From Lucinisca nassula (taxonomy: Eukaryota > Mollusca > Bivalvia > Lucinida > Lucinidae): a stretch of DNA of 64,000 nt. The position numbers and the translations under genes are program-made. The stretch spans positions 219,127,234-219,191,233 of the forward strand of contig OY757010.1 of assembly GCA_963580285.1 (NCBI GenBank), given 5' to 3'. The notes beneath the pieces are model-generated. The model saw only the letters and a program-made list of their open reading frames with translations. It did no database searches and was not told the origin of the DNA. Positions 32,012-44,583 of the stretch are shown piece after piece (position 1 is the stretch's first letter; each line of letters opens with the position of its first letter).

Positions 32012-33378
32012 TTGTTAATTATTTGTGTAGACTGTAATCAAAACCCATGTGTATGCAAAACAACTGCAGACCAGTCAGTGCCATTTGTTATGAATGTACC
32101 TGTTAATAAAAATCTTGATTGCATCGATTCAACTCCGTCTGTTGCAGTAGCCTATGTAAACAAAGATAAGGATACTAGTGCTTTGCAACCACCCTGTTTT
32201 ACAAACAGTAGTGGAAATAATGTAACAGTAAAGTTGGATGACATTTCAAATGAGAAGTCACTCCAATTAAATTTTGCATCTTTAAATGTCTGTGGTTTGA
32301 AGCGCAAAGTCTTATATCCTGAATTTAACAGTTTAGTGAATGCTTATGACATCTTCTCCGTTTGTGAGACCAAACTTGACAGATATGATCTTATTGAAAT
32401 GCCCGGTTATGTTTTCATCTCTCAGTGTAGAAAACAGAAGTATATCCGCAAAAGTGGGGGTATTGGAGTTTTTGTAAAACAATCATTGTACCCACATGTT
32501 TCTTACATTGAATCTGATTCTGATTATGTCTTGTGGATTAGTATCAGCAAGAAGGTATTTAATTCTGATGAGGATATTTATGTAGGAGCAATATATATTC
32601 CTCCAAACGACTCCAGGTTTTACAATCCTGATGAAATTGAAAATTTTAATGTTGAAATTACAAATATGTGTATTTCAAATAAATATGTTCTCCTAATGGG
32701 CGATTTCAATGCCAGGACTCAAAACAAACAAGATTTCCTTGAAGAGGATAATTTTTTTCATAAATCACTTTGATTTTGATAAAGATATGATAAATCACTT
32801 TAATGTTTCCTCAGTTCTTGATCAATGTAAACTACCAAAAATGCGTACAACACAAGATAAGGTCATCAATAATGAAGGGAACAAGCTCATTGAAATTTGT
32901 AAGTCAAACAATTTATTTATTCTCAATGGAAGGTGTGGAACTGACAAAAACATAGGTGCTATGACATTTCGTAATCTCTCTGTTATCGATTACTCCATTG
33001 TTTCACACCATGCATTGCAATTTGTTAGTCTGTTTGATATTTCAGAAGTGGATCCCCTTTTTTCTGATGGCCACTCATTGCTAAGTACAACCCTATGTTT
33101 TTCTCAAAGCTCTATACTGAATACAAACAAGTGTCTCAAACAAAATATTAAAGGAAAGCCAAAATTAACAGAAGATAAAAAAGCTACCTTTGTTCAAAAT
33201 ATAGATCGTTCTCAATTAAACGACCTACACAATTTCATACAAGAAAGTAGTAAAAACTATAACTCAGTGAGTAAGGATAATATAAATAGCATGTGTGTTA
33301 AGTTTTCTGAGATTTTTCGTGAATCAGCACAATCTTGTATTCCTGATAAATCATACCGAAATTATACAAAAGGCAAAC
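32012..33378 (+). pseudogene. retrotransposon ORF2, 5' part: AP-like endonuclease, one frameshift
   Basis: Encodes the apurinic-type endonuclease that nicks the target. The motifs in order are LNVCGLKRK, SVCETKLD (metal-binding Glu), GAIYIPPN, LLMGDFNAR, IDYSIVS and SDGHSLL (catalytic Asp-Gly-His). The frame shifts by one base at a run of seven T at 32,751-32,757; one T fewer would restore EEDNFFINHF. All catalytic motifs are kept, so the lesion is recent or a sequencing slip. The frame continues to NYTKGK at 33,375, where the 3.6 kb insertion begins. It resumes at about 37,000 with KPWFGKQC. The first ATG is at about 32,090. Confidence 0.85.
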
Positions 33379-36300
33379 AAGAGGGCCATGATGGCCCTGG
33401 ATCGCTCACCTGATCCATAGTGTAACAAGTGGGCCCCAGAGAGGGCCATTATTGGCCCCAGGGTTTTAATGTGCATAATGTTGAGGGAGGTCTTAAAGGT
33501 GAAGCTTCATACCAAACATCAACAAAGGCTATAATTAGAACAATCTTGGCAAAGGTCCACTAGATAAAGCTACACATCAAATTTCAAAGACCTGGGCCTT
33601 GCAGTTTCAGAGAAGAAGATTTTTTTTAAAGATATTCCCTACATAAGCCTATGCAAAACCAAATGGCCCCAGGGCTATATAAATCTATGTAAAAACAAAG
33701 GGCCCCGGCCCGGGGTGGGGGCATTTGTGGCCCCAGGGCTATAATTTGAACAATCTTGGTAGAGGTCCACTAGATAAAGCTCCATACTAAATATCAAAGG
33801 CCTTGGCCTTGCAGTTTCAGAGAAGATTTTTAAAGATTTCCCTATATAAGTCTATGCAAAACCAAAGGGCCCCGGAGCGGGGACATTTTTGGTACCAGGG
33901 CTATAATTTGAATAATTTTGATAGAGGTCCACTAGATGCAGCTTCATACCAAATATCAAAGACCCAGGCCTTGTGGTTTCAGAGAAGAAGATTTTTGAAG
34001 ATTTTCCCCATGTAAGTCTATGTAAAACCATAGGGCCCCAGAGTGGGGGCATTTTTGGCCCCAGGGCTATAATTTTAACAATCTTGGTAGAGGTCCATTA
34101 GATGCAACTTCATACCAAATTTCAAAGTCCTGGGCCTTGTGGTTTCAGAGAAGATTTTTAAAGATTATCCCTATATAAGTCTATGTAAAACCAAAGGGCC
34201 CCGGGACGGGGCCACTTTTGGCCCCAGCACTATAATTTGAATCATCTTGGTAGGGGTCCTTTAGAAGAAGCTTCATACCAAATATAAAAGACCTAGGCCT
34301 TGTGGTTTCAGAGAAGAAGATTTTTAAAGATTTTCCCTATATAAGTCTATGTAAAACCAAAGGGCCCCTGAGCGGGGGCATTTTTGGCCCAAGGGCTATA
34401 ATTTGAACAATCTTGGTAGGGGTCCACTAGATGAAGCTTCATACAAAATATCAAAGTCCTGGGCCTTGCGGTTTCAGAGAAGAAGATTTTTAAAGATTTT
34501 CCCTATATAAGGCCATGTAAAACCAAAGGGTCCCAGTCGGAGGCTTTTTTTGCCCCAGCACTATAATTTGAACAATCTTGGTAGGGGTCCACTAGATAAA
34601 GCTTAATTCCAAATATCAAAGTCCTGGGCCTTGCAGTTTCAGAGCAGAAGATTTTTAAAGATTTTCCCTATATAAGCCTATGTAAAACCAAAGGGCCCGG
34701 CGGCGGGGACATTTTTGGCCTCAGCACTATCATTTGAATAATCTTGTTAGGGGTCTTTTAGATGAAGCTTCATACCAAATATAAAAGACCTAGGCCTTGT
34801 GGTTTCAGAGAAAAGGATTTTTAAAGATTTTCCCTATATAAGTCTATGTAAAAACAAAGGGCCCCTGAGCGGGGGCATTTTTGGCCCAAGGGCGATAGTT
34901 TGAACAATCTTGGTAGAGGTCCATTGGATGAAGCTTCATTCTAAATATCAAAGTCCTGGACCTTGCGGTTTCAGAGAAGAAGATTTTTAAAGATTTTCCC
35001 TATATAAGTCTATGTAAAACCAAAGGGCCCCTGAGCAGGGGGATTTTTGGCCCAAGGGCTATAATTTGAACAATCTTGGTAGGGGTCCACTAGATGAAGC
35101 TTCATACAAAATATCAAAGTCCTGGGCCTTGCGGTTTCAGAGAAGAAGATTTTTAAAGATTTTCCCTATATAAGCCTATGTAAAACCAAAGGGCCCCAGG
35201 TGGAGGCTTTTTTTGCCCCAGCACTATAATTTGAACAATCTTGGTAGGGGTCCACTAGATAAAGCTTAATACCAAATATCAAAGTCCTGGGCCTTGCAGT
35301 TTCAGAGCAGAAGATTTTTAAAGATTTTCCCTATATAAGCCTATGTAAAACCAAAGGGCCCGGGGGTGGGGACATTTTTGGCCTCAGCACTATCATTTGA
35401 ATAATCTTGTTAGGGGTCTTTTAGATGAAGCTTCATACCAAATATAAAAGACCTAGGCCTTGTGGTTTCAGAGAAAAGGATTTTTAAAGATTTTCCCTAT
35501 ATAAGTCTATGTAAAAACAAAGGGCCCCTGAGCGGGGGCATTTTTGGCCCAAGGGCGATAATTTGAACAATCTTGGTAGAGGTCCAATGGATGAAGCTTC
35601 ATTCTAAATATCAAAGTCCTGGACCTTGCGGTTTCAGAGAAGAAGATTTTTAAAGATTTTCCCTATATAAGGCCATGTAAAACCAAAGGGCCCCGGAACG
35701 GGGGCATTTTTTGCCCCAGCACTATAATTTGAACAATCTTGGTAGGGGTCCACTAGATAAAGCTTAATACCAAATATCAAAGTCCTGGGCCTTGCAGCTT
35801 CAGAGCAGAAGATTTTTAAAGATTTTCCCTATATAAGCCTATGTAAAACCAAAGGGCCCGGGGGCGGGGACATTTTTGGCCTCAGCACTATCATTTGAAT
35901 AATCTTGTTAGGGGTCTTTTAGATGAAGCTTCATACCAAATATAAAAGACCTAGGCCTTGTGGTTTCAGAGAAAAGGATTTTTAAAGATTTTCCCTATAT
36001 AAGTCTATGTAAAACTAGAGTGTTCACAAGTTTTTTCTTTAATTTGACCTACTGACCTACTTTTTGACCCGAAAAGACCTTTATTCAAACTTAGCCAAGA
36101 TATTGTCACAATGACCATTCTGAGCAAGATTAATGATTTAACCAAACTTGTGGCCTCCTGAGTATTCACAAGGTTTTTCTATGATTTGACCTACTGACCT
36201 ACTTTTCAACCGGACATGACCCATATTCAAACTTGACCGAGATATTGTCATGATGATCATTCTGAGCAAGTTTGATTATGATTGGACCAAAATTGTGGCC

Positions 36301-36999
36301 CCTAGGGTGTTCACAAGGTTTTTATATGATTTGACCCGCTGACCTACTTTTTAACCCGATATGACCCATATTCGAACTGGACTGAAATATTGTCACAATG
36401 GTCATTCTGAGCAAGTTTCATGATAATTGGACCAAAACAGTGGCCTTCAGAGTGTTCACAAGGTTTTTCTATGATTTGACCTACTGACCTACTTTTTGAC
36501 CGGACATGACCCATATTCGAACTTGACCAAGATATTGTCATGATGATCATTCTGAGCAAGTTTGATTATGATTGGACCAAAATTGTGGCCTCTAGGGTGT
36601 TCACAAGGTTTTTCTATGATTTGACCCGCTGACCTACTTTTTAAGCCGACATGATCCATATTCAAACTTCACTAAAATATTGTCACAATGATCATTCTGA
36701 GCAAGTTTGATGATGATTGGACCAAAATTGTGGCCTCTCGAGTGTTCACAAGGTTTTTCTATGATTTGACCTACTGACCTACTTTTTTACCCGACATGAC
36801 CCAAATTCGAACTTGACCGAGATATTGTCATGATTATCATTCTGAGCAAGTTTGATGATAATTGGACCAAAACTGTGGCCTCTAGTGTGTTCACAAGAAA
36901 AAGTTTACGCACGACGGACGACGGACGACGCACGACGACGCCGGACATCTTACTGTCACAAAAGCTCACCATGACCTTCGGTCAGGTGAGCTAAAAACC
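33374..36999 (+). mobile_element. tandem-repeat rolling-circle-like element inserted in ORF2
   Basis: It starts CAAGAGGGCCATGATGGCCC, a hairpin, followed by GCTCACCTG. It ends in the hairpin AGCTCACC...GGTGAGCT (about 36,964-36,994) and then AAAAA. The 5' GCTCACCTGA is complementary to the 3' TCAGGTGAGC. The body holds about 16 degenerate ~165-bp units to 36,012 (a GGGCC-rich part, then AATTTGAACAATCTTGG, AAGCTTCATACC and AAGATTTTTAAAGATTTTCC). From 36,014 a different ~145-bp unit takes over, six copies of GTGTTCACAAGG...GACCTACTGACCTAC. A GACGGACGACG tract precedes the 3' hairpin. No open frame. The architecture suggests a non-autonomous Helentron/Helitron relative, by inference only. Confidence 0.7.
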
Positions 37000-39331
37000 C
37001 TGGTTTGGTAAACAGTGTGCAGATGCACGCAAGCAGTATCATCTGGCTAAAACAAAATTTGCAAGAAATCCATCAACTTCCTCAAGGTCAAGACTTTTAA
37101 CAGCAAGCAAAGCATACAAAAAGAAAATGAACTATTTCATTAATAAGCATAATAAACAAACTCAAATCAAGCTTAGAAATTTGAAAAATAAAAACCCAAA
37201 GGAGTACTGGAAAATAATTAACAGCACTGACAGTAAAAAACAAGACAGTAATAACATTGCTCTTGACTCATTGTACAGTTTTTTTAAAGGTTTAAATGAA
37301 CAGTCTGATTCTGAAAACCAAGAGAGTGAAAAAAACATAAATATTTCACTTGATGATAATGAACCAATTTTGAACTCACCTATAACTGACCGTGAAATCT
37401 TAAAATGCATCAAGTCTTTAAAAAATAATAAAGCCTGTGGAAATGATGATATCATAAATGAATACATAAAGAGTACATCTGATTTAATGATGCCATTGTA
37501 CAATTCTTTTTTTAATCTGATTCTTGAAACTGGAATTTTGCCAGATGCTTGGCTAGAAGGAATTATAAGACCCATATACAAGAATAAAGGAGATTCTTCA
37601 CAGCCTGAAAACTACAGACCAATAACAATTTTAAGCTGCTTTGGCAAACTTTTCACAGCAGTACTCAACTTACGGCTAAATGAATTTCTTAATGCTAATG
37701 ATATTTTGAACGAAAATCAAGCTGGTTTTAGGACCGGATACTCAACAAATGATCATATTTTTGTTCTCCATGCCCTTAGTGAAATACTGAAATCCAAAAA
37801 ATTAAAATTGTTCTGCTCTTTCATAGATTTTAGTAAAGCTTTTGACTCCGTCTGGCGTGTAGGATTGTGGTCAAAATTACTAGCAAACAATATTAATGGG
37901 AAATTCTTCCGTATTGTCTTTAACATGTATCAAGAAATTAAATCTTGTGTTTCATTCAACGGTAGCCAGTCAGATTTTTTCCAAAGTTTTAGAGGAGTCC
38001 GACAAGGTGAAAATCTGTCACCTGTCTTGTTTGCATTATTTCTGAATGATCTAGAAAGTTTTCTCATCTCAAAGGACTGTCCTGGTATTGATGTCGAATT
38101 TGCCTCTGATGATGTGTCTTTTTACCTGAAATTGTTTGTTTTATTATATGCCGATGACACAGTTATTTTTGCCACTGATGAAAATAGTTTCCAGCACGGT
38201 TTGAATGTGTTTCATGAATACTCAAAACTATGGAAGCTTGACATTAATTACGATAAGACCAAGATTTTAATTTTTGGAACACGAAATGATGATCGTTTTA
38301 ACTTCAGAATTGGTGAAAACAAAATTTCAATATGTAAGGATTTCAAATACCTAGGTATAGTTTTCACTAAAAGTAGGAGTTTTTCAAAGGCCATTAAGCA
38401 CAACTATGACCAGGCAAAGAAAGCTATGCACCTGTTATACAAAAGAATCAGATACCTTAACCTTCCTATTGATTTACAACTGCAATTATTTGATCACACT
38501 ATTTTACCAATAGCCCTATATGGGTGTGAGGTATGGGCATTTGAAAAGGCTCAACTAATTGAAAGTCTTCAAAACGAATTCCTGAGATACATCACAAACT
38601 CAAAAAAGAGCACACCAGTATATATGCTACATGCAGAGCTTGGTCGCAGACCCATTGATATAACCATTAAAACACGCTTGATTGGCTTTTGGATGAATAT
38701 AATTAATGGCAAAGAATCAAAATTGTCTAAATTATTGTATGACATACTTTTCCACCAATACTGCAGTGGAATATATCAGCATAAATGGATCCATAGCATA
38801 AAAGAAGTACTCATATCAGTTGGGCGGTTTGATCTTTTTAATACAAGAACAGTTGAAAATCCAATATCTGTTAAAAGGCAAATTTCTGATACTTTGGTTG
38901 ATCTACATATTCAAAATTGGCATGATAAAGTAAATTTATCATCTAAAGGAAAAAATTATTATCTTTTTAAACAGAACATATCTTTTGAAAATTATTTAGT
39001 AAAGTTAAACAAAAAGCATTACAATGCACTAGTGAAATATAGACTGAGTAACCATAGACTCCCCGTTGAAACAGGTCGATGGGATAATACCCCACTTGAT
39101 GAAAGAAAATGTAACCTGTGTACAAAACAAGACATTGGAGACGAGTTCCATTATCTTTTCACATGTGATTATTTTCAAACCGAACGAAAACAATTTTTGA
39201 AACCATATTTCTGCAAGAGACCCAATGTCATTAAATTTAAAGAATTGCTCACTACCGACAATGTACAAGACCTTATTCAGTTATCTAAATTTGTAGATAT
39301 AATAATCAAAAAGTTTTCAACTAATTCCTAA
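37000..39331 (+). CDS. retrotransposon ORF2, 3' part: reverse transcriptase
   Basis: The frame continues from KPWFGKQCADARKQYH after the insertion. Reverse transcriptase landmarks are NNKACGNDDI, YRPITILSCFGKLF, ENQAGFRTGYST, FIDFSKAFDSV (first catalytic Asp, ~residue 233 counted from the ATG at 37,127), GVRQGENLSPVLF and LLYADDTVIF (catalytic Asp pair, ~341). The C terminus has a CCHC-type finger CNLCTKQ...HYLFTC and no RNase H. The 734-codon stretch has no internal stops, so the copy is fairly young. The insertion upstream separates it from its endonuclease, and the element should be dead. Confidence 0.93.
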
Positions 39332-39369
39332 GTACTGTGTGAGTGGGTGTGTGTGTGTGTTCTTTAACA

Positions 39370-39643
39370 TTACGGAAACAAACCTATTCAAATACACTGA
39401 ATATTTACCACTAAAATGTAAATTTTCTGGTAAAAAATTGTGATATTTCTCATATGTCTGCTTGGAGCATGGATTGTGGCTTCTCATTACAATCACGTCT
39501 GTGAGGTGGTTCTGGTGGGTGCCCGCGGCATGTGTTTTTGGGCGGGTATAGGATGAATAGTGTATACACCTGTAAACCCCAATTTTACTTTGTAGACATA
39601 GGGTCTAAGTGGGTCAAAACTATATAGGTGTGTTTCCGTGATG
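39370..39643. mobile_element. family A short inverted-repeat element, full length
   Basis: The best-bounded copy of family A. The ends are ATTACGGAAACAAACCTATT and, reversed, CATCACGGAAACACACCTAT. Inside lies a degenerate hairpin that in other copies reads GTTAGAACCGCCTCAATGAG with its complement, flanked by GTGGGTACTC. It is inserted in the 3' untranslated region of the CR1-like element, so it is younger than that element. MITE-like, with no coding capacity. Confidence 0.75.
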
Positions 39644-39947
39644 ATGTCACCTTTATTCATATATTTGTATGTTTTGTATATATGTTCTCTTACGCCACAT
39701 GTGTGGCCTGAGCTTAGACAAATAAAGTTCTGTTCTGTTCTGTTCTGTTCTGTTAAACCATAAACACACACTTAAATATTATTTAATCAGCTGGTAAAAA
39801 GAAACTGGCTCATAAAATTTGGTTTTGAAGTTGTATCTCATTGAATATTGAGTTATGATATGAATATTCAATATCCTTCAGTTTTTCAGTTTATGATGCA
39901 GTTTATGTCCCTCATAATCAGCAGAAATTATCACCGTTTTCAACCCT

Positions 39948-40145
39948 TAACCCTCACCATGCTGAATATTTCAGTATGCAACACTCCTCCCCAATTTTTA
40001 GGCAGTTGTGTTGCATGAATTCAATTTTTACCATAGAATCAGGAGCAGAATGGAAAACGGTATAGATCCTGATCAGCTGGCTTCAGAAGCCAGCTGATCA
40101 GGATCTATACTGTTTTCAATTTGGGTTCTGCATGGTGACAGTTAA
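39948..40145. mobile_element. family B-related element with a perfect core palindrome
   Basis: Ends TTAACCCTCACCATGCTGAA and TTCTGCATGGTGACAGTTAA. The core at 40,060-40,110 has two perfectly matched 25-base arms around one A. Confidence 0.8.
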
Positions 40146-40538
40146 GATGCAATCAATCTCTATGCAAAATAAATCTGAAATGGTCTTCACAGCATGGAGC
40201 CGGGTGGGGTGGGGCTGGGGTGCTGCTGGTAGCAAATTATGCAGGTCCTGATTTGAATATGAGGGACATAGTGGGGCAAACAAAAAAAACCTTTCATGCT
40301 TTGTTACCACATCATCTGATGTACTTATAAGACTTGTTATTTTTAAAAACAAAACTGAATTCCTCCTCACTTACAAGTTTGTTATGTTTGGAAGTTGTTT
40401 TGACAGCTTTTTTCCCAACCAAGAAATATTCTGTTTTGATTGGAAGTCTGTTCTTATTTATAAAAAAATAATCAAACCTGTGAATAATGACTCACTTTCC
40501 ATCAAGTCTCCATACCTTGAAAACCTCACTGAATATTG

Positions 40539-40753
40539 AAATTAACTCTGTTCTTGCTGTTCACGACAACCCCTATCTTTGCAAACAGTGTAGATCCAGA
40601 TCAGATGGCTTCTTCAGAAGCCATCTGATCAGGATCTACACTGTTTGGCATTCAGTTTATGAATTTGTAGCAATAAATTACATCAAGTAATTTGATTGGT
40701 TGATAGACAGAAATGGGAGTGGCTTAAATGAATATTCAGCAAGAGAAAGGTTA
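40539..40753. mobile_element. family B element
   Basis: Ends slightly diverged (AACTCTGTTCTTGCTG; CAGCAAGAGAAAGGTTAA); core complete. Confidence 0.82.
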
Positions 40754-40819
40754 ACAGCCTAAAATCAGAATTTCCCACCAGTTCCCATCATAAGTTCCAC
40801 AATAGAGGCTAACAAATAG

Positions 40820-40945
40820 GTGTACTGTAATAGGCCTGAGCAAACAGTGCAGGCCCAAATCAGACTGCTTCTGTAGTGGCAGTCTGATCAGGATCTACAC
40901 TGATCGCCATTCTGTCTGCACCTTTTGGACTCAATGCTGAACTTA
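40820..40945. mobile_element. family C element, partial
   Basis: Core and GGCCTGAGCAAACAGTG shoulder kept; outer end indistinct. Confidence 0.7.
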
Positions 40946-41117
40946 CTGTTAGTTGTATAAGTAACCCAATAAAAGAATATTAACATGATGTTGGGCTTAA
41001 AATTGTAAAATTGTCATAAAAACACAGACCTATCAAAATAAAATCTCAAACATGCAAAAAGGACTTACATGAACCCATCTTTGAATATGAACACATCCAT
41101 TCTTGTAATTGGGGCAA

Positions 41118-41339
41118 TTTACTGTAAAAATCCTTAAAATTCGGACTCCTTCTGAGACCTTGCTGTAATTCTCCTAAAATTTGCACAAATACGAGGGAAT
41201 GCGACATTGGCAAGGTGCAGTCTGATCCGGGTCTACACTGTTTGCCAATCTGTCTACAACTTTTGGACTCCTTGCTGGATCATGAAACAAATTTGTTAAA
41301 ATTTTAGGAGAATTACAGTAAGTCCTCATTTTTAGGATG
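41118..41339. mobile_element. family C element, one core arm missing
   Basis: Long shoulders on both sides (TAATTCTCCTAAAATTT and its complement). Confidence 0.78.
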
Positions 41340-41607
41340 TATTGGTTGACGAGACACTCCGTCTCTATGCACCTTGCACTCCTTGTAAGTGGGGGTTTGG
41401 GCATGGCTGTATAACCAACTGATATTTTGCTTCAGAAATGTTGTTGATTTAAACATTGATTATTTTCTTTTTTATAGTCAGAGTCTGCATATTTTCAGAT
41501 AGATAGAATTTTATTGAAGAAATAAATTTAGAAGATTCACTAATTTAGGAAAATGATAGCCTTGAAGAAAATGATGGATGAAAATCGATGAGGACACAAC
41601 AGAATTT

Positions 41608-41806
41608 GGGCCCCATCAAGCAATTTTGGTACTTATTGCGTATGCAGTCACGCCAGAACCTTCGCTGCTCGCTCATACAAGCAGTGAATCAAGAGGAACC
41701 TTCAGACAGAAAGCCATATCCCTGGCCCCTCTGAATGGCTGGGCATGCACAGTTAAAATTTGTCATGACGGAATGCTCAAAGACACAAATTCGCTTGGCG
41801 GGGTTC
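41608..41806. mobile_element. second copy of the GGGCCCC-ended MITE
   Basis: The same family as 63,587-63,816 with one hairpin arm deleted (CAGTCACGCCAGAACCTTCG remains). Confidence 0.8.
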
Positions 41807-41842
41807 ATTTGTTAAAGATCCAGGGAATGTACATTTGGTGCT

Positions 41843-42009
41843 TACCCCTTATCCTGCAGTTCCTTTGCAAACAGAGTAGATCCAGATCAGATCTGATTAG
41901 GATCTACAGTTTGTCTGTAGTTTGTGAAATTAACAAATATATTATATGTCAAGTAATTTGACTTGTTCATAGTCAGCAATAGGTGTGGCTTAAATGATAA
42001 GGGTTATGC
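41843..42009. mobile_element. family B element, core loop deleted
   Basis: GATCCAGATCAGATCTGATTAGG shows the hairpin collapsed to its base. Confidence 0.75.
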
Positions 42010-42069
42010 TAACAACCATACACTGTTCCTCAAAATATACCATACTTTTTATTTTGCCAGTTTTGGAGT

Positions 42070-42282
42070 TTAACCCTTGTCCTGCTGAGCCCGGATGTGT
42101 CTTATCTTTCAAACAATGTAGATCCAGATCAGATGGCTTCTGAAGAAGCCATCTGATCAGGATCTTCATTGTTTGTCATTCAATTTGTGAATGTGTAGCA
42201 ATAATTTGCATCAAGTAATTTGATTGGTTGATAATCAGTAGTGGGTGTGGCATATTTGAACATTCAGCAGGACAAGGGTTAA
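42070..42282. mobile_element. family B element
   Basis: Complete, close to the 3,831 copy in sequence. Confidence 0.85.
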
Positions 42283-44583
42283 CAGCATCATAGAAAATAT
42301 TCCCTAACCTCCATGAAAAAGAATTTTGCGGATTCAGTGGGCGTTGAACAACATCCTGGTCACAAATGGAATGTACTACCAAGAAATCTGTAATTTGAAA
42401 CTGGAGCCCTCATTTGGTGGATTTACCCTGACATTTTATGTAAACATAATTGTTACATATGGATCATAAATGACAAATAAAATAAAAAACATCAGAAGAT
42501 AGCCCTTCATTCACTCAAGATTTAGAAGGCCCCCTGCTGGTGAAGAATATAGATAAAAAAATTATAACCAGATTGATTACACAGATTTTGGTATAAAGAC
42601 ATAATGCTGTCAAATTATCTTATAGGGGTTGTTAACCCTTTTTGTATCACGTTGTTGTTGTTGTTTTCCAGTTTCCCCGTGTCGCGGGTCGTCAGCTGGT
42701 GGGGTCCCAGGGAACGAATCCATGCTGGCACTACACCGTAGCCGTTCGGTGGTACCCCCATTCCCCGTTGCCGGTGAACAGGGAGACCATCGCTCGGCTC
42801 CAGCCCCGTCCGTCTCATGTTTGTCGTCTCACGTCTCAGGTGTCTCCGAGCCCACGGGCATCCCCTTACCCTGTAGCCAATCGCCGAGCTCCGTCCTGAG
42901 AGGTTTGTGAAACGGTGCCGTGACCTTTCCAGGTCTCGGTGGGGCTTATATTTTGTCTTCCCGTTTGCTTCAGGAGTGCATGTGTCCTGTCGCTAAAGGG
43001 CATCTTTATTGATTGGAGTTTCTGGGCTAGGCGTGCTTCATTTTTCAAGGGCTGTGGATGTGTTGCACAGTTCCAATGTGAGCCTTTGTTTTGGTGCAAC
43101 ATAGTTTAGTTGTAGTAATTTAGAACTCCATTCTAAAGGTTTGGCTACGTGATTGCCTGCGTTTAAGTTATAGCAGTGCTGTGCCTTGGGTTTTTGCGGT
43201 TTGCCGCAAAGGGGTGTGGGTTGTTTTGTGTAACAGGGTAGGCTCCGAGTTTGACCTTATCATAAAGGGGATCGTTTAGCAGTTAATTTTGTTTGAAAGT
43301 TTCATTGCGATTTGGAAGACGTTTCTAAAGATTGCTATACACGTTTCCATGCTACGTGTTATGCACCTTATACCCAATCAGGGGATTCGAGACAAAGTTT
43401 TTAGCCATTTTGTGGTGCTTATTTGCACCACAAAATTGTAGAGTCCATCCATTTCTTTCTTCTAGCTTGTAGCTTCAGCCGCATCTACACCCTCACGCCA
43501 GCACCATTTCTATGGATGTCGTCTACGCTTTTTGTATCAATTTTGATATTGGTATTTTGTTTTTTTATTTTTTTTGTTTGATTTTTGCATATTTTTGTAA
43601 CGTATGTACATTTTCACATTATTTGGTCTGTGCCCCCAGCTTATTGAGTATATATGCGGGCGGATGTGCTCGCCCCGCCACGGACCTGTCATGATTGTTT
43701 TTCTTGTGCTTTAAAGATGGTGTTGTCCGTTTTGGGGCAAGCCCACCCGCTCTCTATTGCTGGGTAGGACAGTTTTTGTACCTGCAAGGTTGTGCTTGTA
43801 GATTATATTTTGTAATTTTTGTTCTGTACATACAACATATAGTATAGTTGATGGCCTCCGCCGTCTCGGGCCCAAGTTTGTGTTTATTTTAGTTAGTGGG
43901 TGACCTCTATCGCGGAGGATGTGGAAGTAGGTCAATCCCCTTTCTGCATTTTTTGTTAAAGTTAGGAAAATGTGGTGCCCCTAGCTAGGCCTCCTCCACG
44001 TAGGATGTCATATTCTGTGGGGCCGTAAGTGGGTCATTCTGAGTCCCCATGTTTACATGTCATTATCGCAACCTACGTGAAGGAAGGCACCATAGGAGGA
44101 ATTGTATTCCTACCTGGTCGTTTGAGGGCCCGAGATATCGTGTGCCGATCTCGTTAGCAATGTAGTTAGTACAAATTCATATAATCATGTAGGTCGCATA
44201 CAAGCGTCCGCCTGCGCATGTGCGCAGTCGAGCACTCCTATGCGATCTTGTTTTTGTGTGTCATATTTACAGTTAACAATGTTTGAAATCGCTTTTTGGG
44301 AAAAAACTCTTCTTCTTCTTCTTCTATCTCCAGGTTTTTGATCTCTCTTTTCCTATACTATCCTCTCTACGGGATTCCTACTCTACAAATATTCTACAAC
44401 TATCGCTATATCTACCTAATTGAGCATTGCGTGGGTGGATGTGTGTTGTTTTAGTTTTGCATGGGTGGTTGTGTGTTGATGCCCTCCTTCAGGGTCGCGC
44501 TTAGTCATGCCCTAGTTAGTTAGTTAATTTCCCTTATCTGTATAAATATTTGGCCGTCTTGACCGTCCGTTTTAATTACGGTC

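Larger units (their letters stand above)
30212..39757 (+). mobile_element. CR1/L2-like non-LTR retrotransposon, interrupted
   Basis: Two open frames in series, an SGNH/zinc-knuckle ORF1 and an endonuclease-reverse transcriptase ORF2 without RNase H, are followed by a 3' untranslated region that ends AATAAAG and (TTCTG)n at 39,728. This order and the short tail repeat fit the CR1/L2/Rex group. The 3.6 kb between 33,374 and about 36,999 and a 270-bp palindromic element at 39,370 are later insertions. The 5' border is uncertain. Frame 1 is open back to 30,212, and I found no target duplication. Confidence 0.85.

Noticed and set aside
36014..36960. A CRISPR-like array
   Set aside because: The ~145-bp units are contiguous tandem repeats without unique spacers, inside a eukaryotic mobile element.
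33374..36999. Classical Helitron with 5' TC and 3' CTRR inserted between A and T
   Set aside because: The 3' end reads GAGCTAA but the flanks are not A|T and the 5' end is CAAGAGG; only a looser rolling-circle likeness can be supported.
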